Shown piece by piece: positions 43,735 to 51,356 of a stretch of DNA of 64,000 bases. The stretch is from positions 1 to 64,000 of the forward strand of contig JAIUNI010000022.1 in assembly GCA_020161935.1 (NCBI GenBank), given 5' to 3'. The DNA comes from Chloroflexota bacterium (GTDB taxonomy: Bacteria; Chloroflexota; Anaerolineae; Aggregatilineales; Phototrophicaceae). How positions within the stretch are numbered: the stretch's first letter is position 1; every line of letters starts with the position of its first letter. The notes beneath the pieces are model-generated. The model had not been told where the DNA came from, did not search any database, and was given only the letters and a program-made list of their open reading frames with translations. A program made the translations under genes and the position numbers.

Positions 43735-44853
43735 ATGAAACGATTTGCCCTTGCCCTCGCAGCCACCGCGCTGCTCACGGTGTCTGCCCCAACCTTCGCG
43801 CAGGATGAACCGGCATCACCCGTATTCGAACCCGGCGTTTGTGCCTACGAAGAAGGTACACCCACCACTCAAGACTGCCTTGACCTGATGACCGCACGCG
43901 GTAAGCTCCAGTTCGACCGCGCACCCATTGATGGCACGACCATCGGCTACTACAGCTTTTACAAGGTCGGGCCTGACCCCATCAATAAGTATGATGCCCC
44001 CGGTGGCAACATCGTTGGCGAAATTCCGGCTGGCTTCAACTTCGTCACCGCCATGAACGAGGACAACCCCGAATGGCTGCAAATTCGCGGCGGCCAGTGG
44101 ATTTCCCGCGCCACCGCGACCATCGTCAGCCCCTCACGGTTCACAGGTGTCGTCCTGCCGGATAACTGGGATCAACCCTTCGCGTGGGTGCTGGATACCA
44201 CCGGCATCTGGTCTTCAACGATCCCCGGCGTGGAAGGTACGCAGGAAAGCGGCTACCTCACCCGCCGCTACGATATGGTCAACATCTACGCCGAAGCCTA
44301 CGACAGCGAAGGCTGGCGCTGGTACATGATTGGCCCCAACCAATGGCTCAAGCAAACCTTCGTCGCCAAGGTGCAGCCCTCGCCGCACCCTAAGGATGCC
44401 GACGAAAAAGATGTCACCGGTCGCTGGGTGGCGGTTGACCTCTACGAACAAACGCTCATCGCCTACGAGGACGACAAGCCGGTGTTCGCCACCCTCATCG
44501 CCAGCGGCTTGCAGAACTTCGACACCAACGAAGGCTTGTTCAACATCTGGGCGCGTCTGCCCGACGACCGCATGTCCGGCGCGACCGGCGCACCCAGCGC
44601 CTACGACCTGCAAAGCGTACCGTGGGTCATGTACTTCGATGGCTCGATCAGCCTGCACGGGACGTATTGGCACGACTACTTTGGCTACCGCCGCAGTCAC
44701 GGCTGTGTCAACCTCAGCATCAGCGATGCTAGGTGGATATTCAACTGGACGAACGGCGCGACCCCCGAAGAAGACGGCAGCATCATGAACTACGTCTACG
44801 TCTTTAGCTCCGGCAAGTATGGGGAAGCCCCGCACGGCTTCGCCAACGGCTAA
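43735..44853 (+). CDS. L,D-transpeptidase (YkuD domain), exported
   Basis: A 372-residue secreted enzyme that cross-links peptidoglycan or attaches proteins to it. Residues 1-22 are a signal peptide (MKRFALALAATALLTVSAP, cut near FAQ-DE). Residues about 60-210 form SH3-like repeats that should bind the wall. The YkuD domain (about 240-355) has HGTYWH, then SHGCVNLS with catalytic Cys324. The ATG at 43735 is preferred because GGAG lies about 10 bases before it and it starts a clean signal peptide. It ends at a bidirectional terminator. Confidence 0.92.
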   Translation: MKRFALALAATALLTVSAPTFAQDEPASPVFEPGVCAYEEGTPTTQDCLDLMTARGKLQFDRAPIDGTTIGYYSFYKVGPDPINKYDAPGGNIVGEIPAGFNFVTAMNEDNPEWLQIRGGQWISRATATIVSPSRFTGVVLPDNWDQPFAWVLDTTGIWSSTIPGVEGTQESGYLTRRYDMVNIYAEAYDSEGWRWYMIGPNQWLKQTFVAKVQPSPHPKDADEKDVTGRWVAVDLYEQTLIAYEDDKPVFATLIASGLQNFDTNEGLFNIWARLPDDRMSGATGAPSAYDLQSVPWVMYFDGSISLHGTYWHDYFGYRRSHGCVNLSISDARWIFNWTNGATPEEDGSIMNYVYVFSSGKYGEAPHGFANG

Positions 44854-44873
44854 CCGCCAACACCAAGAATATT

Positions 44874-44908
44874 GTAGGGGTTTGCCGGCGGCAAACCCCT
44901 ACTTTTTT
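44874..44908. terminator. Bidirectional terminator built on a GTAGGG hairpin
   Basis: GTAGGGGTTTGCC (44874-44886) and GGCAAACCCCTAC (44890-44902) are perfect complements, followed by TTTTTT. It separates the convergent transpeptidase and rRNA methyltransferase genes. Confidence 0.88.
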
Positions 44909-45554
44909 AAATGCTAATGGCTATTTCCTCCCGATAACTTATCCCTTCCACCTCACCAACCCTTACACCGTGCAGCACCATCGCTCGCGGGTCACGCCCG
45001 AACGCGATACGCTTCGCCCACGTCGTCGGGAAAGGTTTGAGTTCGGCTGTGGGCATCGGCTTCACAGGCTGCATTACGAAGCCGTTCGCAGCCAGCACCG
45101 CCTGTACCCGCGCCGCTCCCGCCTCCAGCTCCCAACCCGCTTCCGCCAGCGCCCCGCCGTTCAAGCGCACGTCGATTACCGCGTTCGGGCGAGCCACCGC
45201 CATTAAACCAGCCATCAACCCCACATCACCATTCAGCAGCCCTTCAATCAGGCTGCCCCACGGAAAATTGATGCTGATGTGCGCCGCCAAACCAGTTAGC
45301 TCGCTGGGCAGCGCTTGAGCGTTGGCGATCACGAACAGCGTGTTCGCGGGGGCGCGGCGCGAGATGTCGATCAAGTTCTCGCGGCAGGCATCCACGCCGA
45401 TCACAAACGTATCCGGTCGTGCCTGTGCCACATGCGCCACATACCGTCCGTCGCCTGTACCCATATCCATATGAATAGTTGAATAAACCGCCAGCCGTTC
45501 CGCCAGCGCCGCCGAGTCCATAAACGAGGCGTGTTTGCCCCGCAGTGTTTCCAT
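44907..45554 (-). CDS. KamB/NpmA-like 16S rRNA (adenine-1408 N1) methyltransferase
   Basis: A 215-residue SAM-dependent methyltransferase resembling the m1A1408 enzymes that block aminoglycoside binding. SAM motif HMDMGTGDGRYVAHVA (about 28-43), adenosine-binding VIGVDA (51-56). The two Trp residues that stack on the flipped adenine appear conserved: W99 in NFPWGSLIEGLL and W179 in TTWAKRIAFGRDP, both in the family contexts (MPWGSLLRGVL and SWTRRL in KamB). The start ATG at 45554 has AGGAG six bases upstream, but that site is buried in a hairpin. It could be intrinsic and need not confer clinical-type resistance. Confidence 0.82.
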   Translation of the reverse strand: METLRGKHASFMDSAALAERLAVYSTIHMDMGTGDGRYVAHVAQARPDTFVIGVDACRENLIDISRRAPANTLFVIANAQALPSELTGLAAHISINFPWGSLIEGLLNGDVGLMAGLMAVARPNAVIDVRLNGGALAEAGWELEAGAARVQAVLAANGFVMQPVKPMPTAELKPFPTTWAKRIAFGRDPRAMVLHGVRVGEVEGISYREEIAISI

Positions 45555-45561
45555 CTTTGTC

Positions 45562-45611
45562 TCCTGTTTTGTCTTGTCGTTTCGGTGAAAGTGGGAAAAG
45601 ACAAAACAGGA
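45562..45611 (-). promoter_or_regulatory. Hairpin hiding the rRNA methyltransferase ribosome binding site
   Basis: On the minus strand TCCTGTTTTGTCTT (45611-45598) pairs perfectly with AAGACAAAACAGGA (45575-45562) around a 22-base loop. The 3' arm contains most of the AGGAG that precedes the ATG at 45554. This would lower translation unless the stem is opened, as in attenuation of other ribosome methyltransferases. Short reading frames beginning at 45645 and 45676 run through the stem and could act as leader peptides. Confidence 0.7.
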
Positions 45612-45904
45612 AGGAGGCGCACGGGCATGGCAGCATGAAGCACACCAGCCGCAGCGTCAGGTATCTTCGATCTCATACGGTTCAGGCTTGAGCCGAACCC
45701 AACCTAAAATAAAACAGACCCAATGGGTCGAGGAAGCCGCTTCAACGAAGCGTAATCGGGGATGTGAGGACTAACAGGGTGGGCGAGCCACCAATTTCAC
45801 TGCGTACATGAGAGGCAACTTTCAATAAAAAGGTCTGCCGATAGCATAGCACATTTTCGCGTGCTGCCGGTATTGTCCACCAATTCTAGCAAACGTTACA
45901 GGAC
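45612..45904. other. Long leader or promoter region upstream of the methyltransferase
   Basis: No gene is supported here. It holds small hairpins GACCCAATGGGTC (45718) and CGCTTCAACGAAGCG (45737). The length (about 350 bases to the next gene) and structure are consistent with a regulated 5' leader, but no known riboswitch was recognised. Confidence 0.4.
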
Positions 45905-46402
45905 TTACACCAAACTAATCACCACCGCCGCTGGAACCAGTAACAGCAGACTAAAGACGCTCGCCTTCACAAACGACTTGAAGTGGAAGCCGTAATCCTT
46001 ATAGCCTTTCGCCCCTACCGTTCCGACAATCGGTGGCCGCTGGGGATCGACCAGCAGCGCATACACCCAATCAATCGCCACCAAGTCCCACAGGTTGATC
46101 GTCATCCACACGCCGTACAGGTATAGCAAGATTTGGGGAATGGCTAACGTGCCGCCGCTTTCCGCGTTGAAGCGCAGCGTCAGCCCAATCGGTACGCCGA
46201 AGAACAACAGCAGCACGACCACACCCATGATGCCCGTCAGCCGTTTCTCGCCATCCGTTTTGGGCGCGGCCATCCCCTGAATATCCTCCGGCAGCGAATG
46301 CAGCCACAAGCGCGGCATCGTCAAAAACGTCGCCCAGATCACAATCGTGAACGGCACACACGCCACCAGCCCATCACCCAACACCCGCTCAAATGTGACC
46401 AC
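45905..46402 (-). CDS. Four-helix membrane protein, unknown
   Basis: A 165-residue protein with hydrophobic segments at about 10-30, 58-80, 88-112 and 142-163. No family recognised. Notable conserved-looking parts are the soluble loop GMAAPKTDGEKRLTGIMG and NLWDLVAIDWVYALLVDPQRP. It sits between repeat-rich DNA and the methyltransferase leader. Its start overlaps the end of the ETQRHR-type repeat block. Confidence 0.7.
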   Translation of the reverse strand: MVTFERVLGDGLVACVPFTIVIWATFLTMPRLWLHSLPEDIQGMAAPKTDGEKRLTGIMGVVVLLLFFGVPIGLTLRFNAESGGTLAIPQILLYLYGVWMTINLWDLVAIDWVYALLVDPQRPPIVGTVGAKGYKDYGFHFKSFVKASVFSLLLLVPAAVVISLV

Positions 46403-46404
46403 TG

Positions 46405-46725
46405 CCCACCTCAGTGTTCTCTGTGCCTTTGAGTCTCTGCGTTAAAAATCTCTGCGTATTCCTCTGTGCCTCTGTGCCTTTGAGTCTCTGTGTATTCCTC
46501 TGCGTATTCCTCTGTGCCTCTGTGCCTTTGTGCCTTTGAGTCTCTGCGTTAAAAATCTCTGCGTATTCCTCTGTACCCTCTGTGTCTCTGTGCCTTTGCG
46601 TCTCTGCGTTAAAAATCTCTGCGTATTCCTCTGTACCCTCTGTGCCTTTGCGTCTCTGTGCCAAAAATCTCTGCGTATTCCTCTGCGTTCTCAGCGTCTC
46701 TGCGGTTAAATCTTCTGCTTTTCTC
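46405..46725. repeat. Block of CTCTGTG-type degenerate tandem repeats
   Basis: About fifteen variations on CTCTGTGCCTTTGCGTCTCT, CTCTGCGTATTCCTCTGTGCC and GCGTTAAAAATCTCTGCG. Translated on the minus strand it gives FNAETQRHRDTEGTEEYAE, a well-known artefact seen in many bacterial genomes and not a real protein. Related units lie at about 180-250 and 27950-27990. Confidence 0.9.
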
Positions 46726-46730
46726 CGCGT

Positions 46731-47135
46731 TCACTTCTTCGCGACCACCGCCGTCACTTCCACCTCGATCAGCCACTCGTCACCCGCCAGCGTACTCACG
46801 CCCACCAGCGCCGTCGCCGGAGGGTTCACGGGAAACAGGCGCTTGCGAATCTCGCTCACCGCCGCCCGCTTGGACATATCGGTGATGTAAGTGGTCGCGC
46901 GTACGATGTCGCTCAAGCCCGCGCCCTCGGTCGCCAGTATCGCGGCGATGTTCTTGTAAATCTGCTCGGCCTGTGCTGCCAAGTCACCCTCGCCGACCAC
47001 GTTACCTTCCTTGTCCTCGCCCACTTGCCCCGCCAGATACAGGAACGTCGCGTCGCCGACATCGACTTTCACCAACTGCGAGTATAGGCCACCGGGGTCA
47101 GAAACGACGTTCGGGTTCAAATGTATTTTTTGCAT
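46731..47135 (-). CDS. RidA family enamine/imine deaminase
   Basis: A 134-residue RidA/YjgF protein. Members hydrolyse reactive enamines such as 2-aminoacrylate made by PLP enzymes. Seen: LYLAGQVGEDKEGNVVGEGD, QIYKNIAAILATEGAGL, VRATTYITDM and VGVSTLAGDEWLIEVEVTA. The Arg that binds the substrate carboxylate (R in VRATTY) is present. ATG 47135 is chosen over 47138 because it has AAGGA at 6 bases. It lies downstream of the nitrilase-fold gene on the same strand. Confidence 0.9.
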   Translation of the reverse strand: MQKIHLNPNVVSDPGGLYSQLVKVDVGDATFLYLAGQVGEDKEGNVVGEGDLAAQAEQIYKNIAAILATEGAGLSDIVRATTYITDMSKRAAVSEIRKRLFPVNPPATALVGVSTLAGDEWLIEVEVTAVVAKK

Positions 47136-47207
47136 CATGAATCCTTATAAAAGAAAAAGGGCAAGGAAAACCTCGCCCTCATTGAACACTTAAATTCAAC
47201 CGGCGAA

Positions 47208-48044
47208 TTAATACTTCCGCACCAGCGCCTTGTACACGGCTGGCTGGCGGTTCTGGATGAACTGGTATTCCTCACGGTTCTTCCGCACTTCGTCGAGGTC
47301 GATCCGTGCCACCGCGAAGCCTTCCAGCGGTTCGCCGGATTTCTCGTCGGTTTCGGTTGCCAGCGAGGCGTGAATGTGACCACGCGGCCCGACGATCATG
47401 CTCTCGCCGCCAAAGGTCAGCGTCACGTCTTCGCCGATGCGGTTGGCACCCGCCACGAAGATCGAGTTTTCGTAGGCACGGGCGCGGATGTAGGTCTTCC
47501 ACTCGTCGATATTGCTGGCTTCCCAGTTGGCGCACACGCACACGATGTCCGCACCATCCAGCGCGAGGCTGCGGGCGACTTCCGGGAAGGCGAGGTCGTA
47601 ACCGATCATCAGCCCGATGTTGCCGACTTCGGTGGGAATAATCGGCAGCTTGAAGCCCTCGCGGAACGCCATACGTTCTTCACCGCGCAGGTGGATTTTG
47701 TTGTACACGTCCAGCAGTTCGCCGTCCGGCCCCACCAGAATCGCCGAGTTATACAGCACCGACTCGACCTTCTCTTTGGTCACCATACCGAAGGCGATAT
47801 ATACGCCGTACTCGTTGGCGCGCTGGGCGATCAGGTTAATGGTCGGCCCCGGCACGCGCTGCGCCAGTTCCGTGAAGCGCACACCGAGTTCATAACCGCT
47901 GGTAATCAGTTCTGGGAATACAATCAGATCGACTTTTTGTTGAGAAGCGATCTTGGCGATGGTTTCCGACATCTTGACCAGATTATCTTCAGCCTCGCCC
48001 AATTTGGGGCGCATTTGCACCGTCGCCACTGTGATTTCACGCAT
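47208..48044 (-). CDS. Carbon-nitrogen hydrolase fold protein lacking the catalytic Cys
   Basis: A 278-residue nitrilase-superfamily protein. Glu45 (VFPELITSG) and Lys116 (YNKIHLR) of the Glu-Lys-Cys triad are present, but the nucleophile position reads GLMIGYDLAFPE with Gly148 (codon GGT) where the family has Cys (TGT or TGC). A single base could account for this. As read it cannot make the acyl-enzyme; it may be a pseudoenzyme, or a single-base difference or error in the sequence may explain it. AAGGAAG precedes the ATG. It forms a likely operon with the RidA gene 69 bases downstream. Confidence 0.86.
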   Translation of the reverse strand: MREITVATVQMRPKLGEAEDNLVKMSETIAKIASQQKVDLIVFPELITSGYELGVRFTELAQRVPGPTINLIAQRANEYGVYIAFGMVTKEKVESVLYNSAILVGPDGELLDVYNKIHLRGEERMAFREGFKLPIIPTEVGNIGLMIGYDLAFPEVARSLALDGADIVCVCANWEASNIDEWKTYIRARAYENSIFVAGANRIGEDVTLTFGGESMIVGPRGHIHASLATETDEKSGEPLEGFAVARIDLDEVRKNREEYQFIQNRQPAVYKALVRKY

Positions 48045-48309
48045 GGGTATTCTTCCTTATTCTGGTAGCAGAACAACTCGTTTATTGTAACGGCAGATTG
48101 TATTTTACACGACTCGCTGCCCGCGTGGTTACACCGAATGGTTCGCGTGGGGGAGAAGCCGTCTAAAACCCGATTCGAACCTTCCTATTTTAGAACAAAA
48201 GTTCAAAATTATCAAGGATAAAGGCTCGAAGCCATCTGAAAAGACGGTAGGTAGACATCGGGCGCATAGCCGTGCGTCCTCACCACCAACTCACCCTCAT
48301 CTCCACGGT

Positions 48310-48464
48310 TGTAGGGACAGCAGACAGGCTGTCCGCCTCCCATCGCCACACTCGAACTTACTTCGCAAACATCCCTAATTCACCTTGTAGGGCGGAGGCG
48401 TGCCTCCGCCGTGCCACCAACCAACCCCGATCACTACGACTGTAGGGGCGCAAGGCTTGCGCCC
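48310..48464. repeat. Three GTAGGG hairpins in a gap
   Basis: TGTAGGGACAGCAGACAGG with CTGTCC (48310-48334), TGTAGGGCGGAGGCGTGCCT with CCGCC (48386-48410), TGTAGGGGCGCAAGG with CTTGCGCCC (48441-48464). All are in one orientation. The rest of 48045-48482 has no gene I can support. Confidence 0.8.
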
Positions 48465-48482
48465 TCTTACCACCATCCCACC

Positions 48483-49490
48483 TCAACTGCCGCTTGTCTC
48501 TCCTCGATCCCCACGTAACCACCGAACCAAATAATCAAACGACTCGTCAAATGTATCGGCGTTCTGCCAATCGTTGTACGGTTGAATAGTCTTTTGTTGA
48601 AGCCGGCCAACCAACGGTTGCGGCGTGTCGAGTTCACGCAAACGGCCATCCAAATCCAGAATGACAAATCCCTTTTCACCTTCTGGTCGGCGGTGAAAAA
48701 TATGCACCCCATGTTTGTCGGTAATGTTAAACCACTTACTCGCAAGGCTGCTTTGAGAAGAACAAACGATGCGGTAGTCAAATGTGTCTCCCATGACCAT
48801 ACTCGCGTACTGTCGTTCCTTGTCACCAAGCCAATAATCGCGCCCATGCAGCCAAACACGAAAGCCGCTTGCCGTTAAACGCTGATGCAGTTGATCCACA
48901 AACGCTTGATCATCCACATGATAAAGAATTTGAAGGGAAGGATTCTTCAGTGTTTCCGCAACCAATGAAGGCAAGACGGCAATTACATTGTCAGGTATCC
49001 CGCATCCGCGCAAAAATACGTCTGGGATTCGGCCTTTAGAACGTAAATAGGTATCCGTACCAAGCATACTCAAGCCATAGTGTTGGGTAGTCTCAAGTCC
49101 GGTGCTGAGTGAAAGATCAACATCTCCAAACACCGTATGCCCACAAGCCGCGTTATCAAATATCGTGTGCCGAAAATCCACATTGATAAATTGTGTTCTT
49201 AAAAATCGTGCACCGCTTAAGTTCGCCTTATAAAAACTGCAATCCGCAAAATTGCAATCGCTTAAATGGGCACCGCTTAAATTCACATTTGAAAAATCAA
49301 AATATGAAAACGGATTCATCCAAATACCGCCATTTGGATATTTTTTGGCTTGGTAGTTCATTTGCTCGCTCACAACCACCTTAAAATGGAGATCACTCAA
49401 ATCCGGTTGAATATCAGGATTTTCTCTCCGCCACTTCCCCCACTCCATATGCCCCTTTACCAGTATGTCTCGGTGTCCCCAGTTTGGCAT
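48483..49490 (-). CDS. Pentapeptide-repeat and TIR-like protein
   Basis: A 335-residue protein. Residues about 60-125 are pentapeptide repeats (FDFSNVNLSGAHLSDCNF, NLSGARFLRTQFINVDF). Residues about 190-290 look like a TIR-type domain (VDDQAFVDQLHQRLTASGFR, then VWLHGRDYWLGDKERQYASM and FDYRIVCSSQSSLASKWF). Related pentapeptide-TIR proteins carry W-V-E-x-E in the last helix; here it reads KWFNITDK, with no Glu, so NAD-cleaving activity is doubtful and a scaffold or inactive sensor role is possible. It is AT-richer than neighbours. Two GTG/ATG alternatives exist near the start; the ORF start at 49490 is kept. Confidence 0.78.
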   Translation of the reverse strand: MPNWGHRDILVKGHMEWGKWRRENPDIQPDLSDLHFKVVVSEQMNYQAKKYPNGGIWMNPFSYFDFSNVNLSGAHLSDCNFADCSFYKANLSGARFLRTQFINVDFRHTIFDNAACGHTVFGDVDLSLSTGLETTQHYGLSMLGTDTYLRSKGRIPDVFLRGCGIPDNVIAVLPSLVAETLKNPSLQILYHVDDQAFVDQLHQRLTASGFRVWLHGRDYWLGDKERQYASMVMGDTFDYRIVCSSQSSLASKWFNITDKHGVHIFHRRPEGEKGFVILDLDGRLRELDTPQPLVGRLQQKTIQPYNDWQNADTFDESFDYLVRWLRGDRGETSGS

Positions 49491-50243
49491 AACCGGCTCC
49501 CGCTAAAGATCAACACAGCAAGCGATATTTGATATATTATCACCTACGTTTGAATCAGGTTTGTCGGCAAACCATTTCCTAACCTTCCCATAACCTTCTA
49601 CTGGCTTCCCTCCCTCACAAAGTTAGCGCCAACACCGCTTAAAAGTGACCAAATGTTCTGACAAATGTTCACCCTTTTATCCCCAACCTCTGCTACCCTG
49701 TTTATAGCGTCGACCCTGTTCCCTCCCTGTTACTACGGGGAGGGTTAGGGTGGGGTTTCCGCCGCACCTTAACAACCACATCTCCCTTAGCGCTCACTGT
49801 CTTTCTTGGCGTACTTGGCGACTCGCATTTGTCTTAAGCTGGAGACTGGCGACTGGTAGCTGACGACTTGCATTAGAGTTAAAAGCCAATCGCTAACCGC
49901 TAATAGCTAACTTCCAACTGACAATGCCGACACTGACGACTCTGACGACATTAGCGACACAAAATCGTTGTCACAACAACATCAACAGCATCATTGCTCG
50001 GTCAAATGTTGAGAATAATGAGAATCACAACTGCAACATTTGAGGCCAAACTTCAGAAACTGCGGAAAAAAGATTCCGAATTTGCAGAATTTGCAGAATC
50101 TTCCGAATCAAACAAAGCCTAAATATTTTGGTATTGGACAAGAGACTCGCAACTAACGACTATCGACTAGGAAATGGCACTCCACCGCCGCCGCCGCCGC
50201 CAATGCCGCCACAAAATAGTTTTGAAGGAGGTTGTCCTTACTC
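49491..50243. other. Long non-coding stretch of simple and degenerate repeats
   Basis: No gene seen. Contains a CCCTC/GAGGG palindrome (49728-49757), a TTGGCGTACTTGGCG repeat (about 49805-49820), runs of ACTGACGACT-type repeats (49840-49960, also at 16930 and 52610), a purine-rich area repeating TTGCAGAATTTGCAGAATC, and a (CCG)n run near 50180. It may be a repeat graveyard. Confidence 0.6.
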
Positions 50244-51014
50244 TCACCCCGTCAACCCGCGTAGCTGGGCCTGAACCTGCGCCGCCACATCCGGCACTTG
50301 GCTGCTCTCGCTCAGGAGCAGTTCGACACCTGCGCCCAGCGCCCGCAGCAGTTCCGTCCGATCCACCGAGCGAACCAGCGTGTCGCCCGTGCGTTGTAAG
50401 AGTTCGGCTGGCAGCTTATCAAAGCCCCGCGCCTCGTTGGTTTCGAAGCCCAACCGGTGGCACGCCAGCGCCAGCGCTTCCCGACGTAACTCCGTGATCC
50501 AGTACTCGGCCTGCCACAGGCGTTCGCGCTCGACACAAATCCGCGCCCGAACGGCATGGTGTACCGCCAGCCCAAACAGTTGAGCCGGCTTGGGCGGAGC
50601 GAATTGTTCCCGCTCGACCGCCTTCCCGAACAGCAGGGTAAACTTCGGGCCGAGCGCCCCAAAATCGGTTTCCGGCGTAAACGACAGATCGACCTGTAGA
50701 TTGTTCGGGAGCATGAACACGCGGTAAATGGAGGTCAAGCGCGGCAGGTCGAAAAGCACCGCCGCGTCAAACTCGCGCCCCATATGCCCGCTCCAATCGT
50801 CCAGCACGGCATGAATGTCGGTTCCGGTGGCGAGGCCAAACGACAGATCGAGATCAGACCATTGGTCACCCGCGCCCTTCGCCAGCGAGCCGAGCAGCGC
50901 CCCGGCAACAATCCGGCGGTCGGCGTGGGCAATTTCGAGGATACGCGCTTGAATGCGATCCCGTTCCTCGACGGTGAACAAACGGCTTTCAAACGCATCC
51001 TTGTGCTGTCTCAT
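50244..51014 (-). CDS. Nucleotidyltransferase-domain protein (aminoglycoside adenylyltransferase-like)
   Basis: A 256-residue protein with an N-terminal Pol-beta-type nucleotidyltransferase domain: GALLGSLAKGAGDQWSDLDL provides the G-S and the S-D-x-D metal site, and a third acidic residue lies in LQVDLSF. A helical C-terminal half follows. The layout resembles nucleotidyltransferases that adenylylate aminoglycosides, but many close relatives are uncharacterised. It stands alone. Start ATG 51014 (MRQHKDAFESRL). Confidence 0.78.
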   Translation of the reverse strand: MRQHKDAFESRLFTVEERDRIQARILEIAHADRRIVAGALLGSLAKGAGDQWSDLDLSFGLATGTDIHAVLDDWSGHMGREFDAAVLFDLPRLTSIYRVFMLPNNLQVDLSFTPETDFGALGPKFTLLFGKAVEREQFAPPKPAQLFGLAVHHAVRARICVERERLWQAEYWITELRREALALACHRLGFETNEARGFDKLPAELLQRTGDTLVRSVDRTELLRALGAGVELLLSESSQVPDVAAQVQAQLRGLTG

Positions 51015-51356
51015 CGTGATCCTCGTTGGTTAGGCAGGTTGTCAAAGGCGATTTTAGCCCGACCGATGAGGATTTCCCAAATCAGTCACCGTTGAATGAT
51101 CTCGCGCTGTTAAATCAATGAGTGCGTTCCTGTGGAAATCATATACAACATCGCTTATTCAAAAGGTTAATTGACGTGAACGCCATCATCCAAAAGCCGA
51201 ATGAGCAGCTTTAATGCTCGTTAAGCATTCGCTCCTGCACGGTAATTCCTCTTTTAATCAGCCGTGTGGAAACCGCCGTAGCAGGTCTGCTAGTCTCGTA
51301 TGCGGATTTTCACCAATCGATTCAATGGTTCTGTATTTATGGAGTGAGAAAACGTT

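Noticed and set aside
45718..45904. Possible known riboswitch or T-box upstream of the rRNA methyltransferase
   Set aside because: Short hairpins are present, but no conserved riboswitch or T-box core could be recognised; only the terminal stem over the ribosome binding site is supported.
46389..46664. Minus-strand frame encoding ETQRHRDTEGTEE repeats
   Set aside because: It is translated repeat DNA, a well-known artefact, and has no domain or ribosome binding site.
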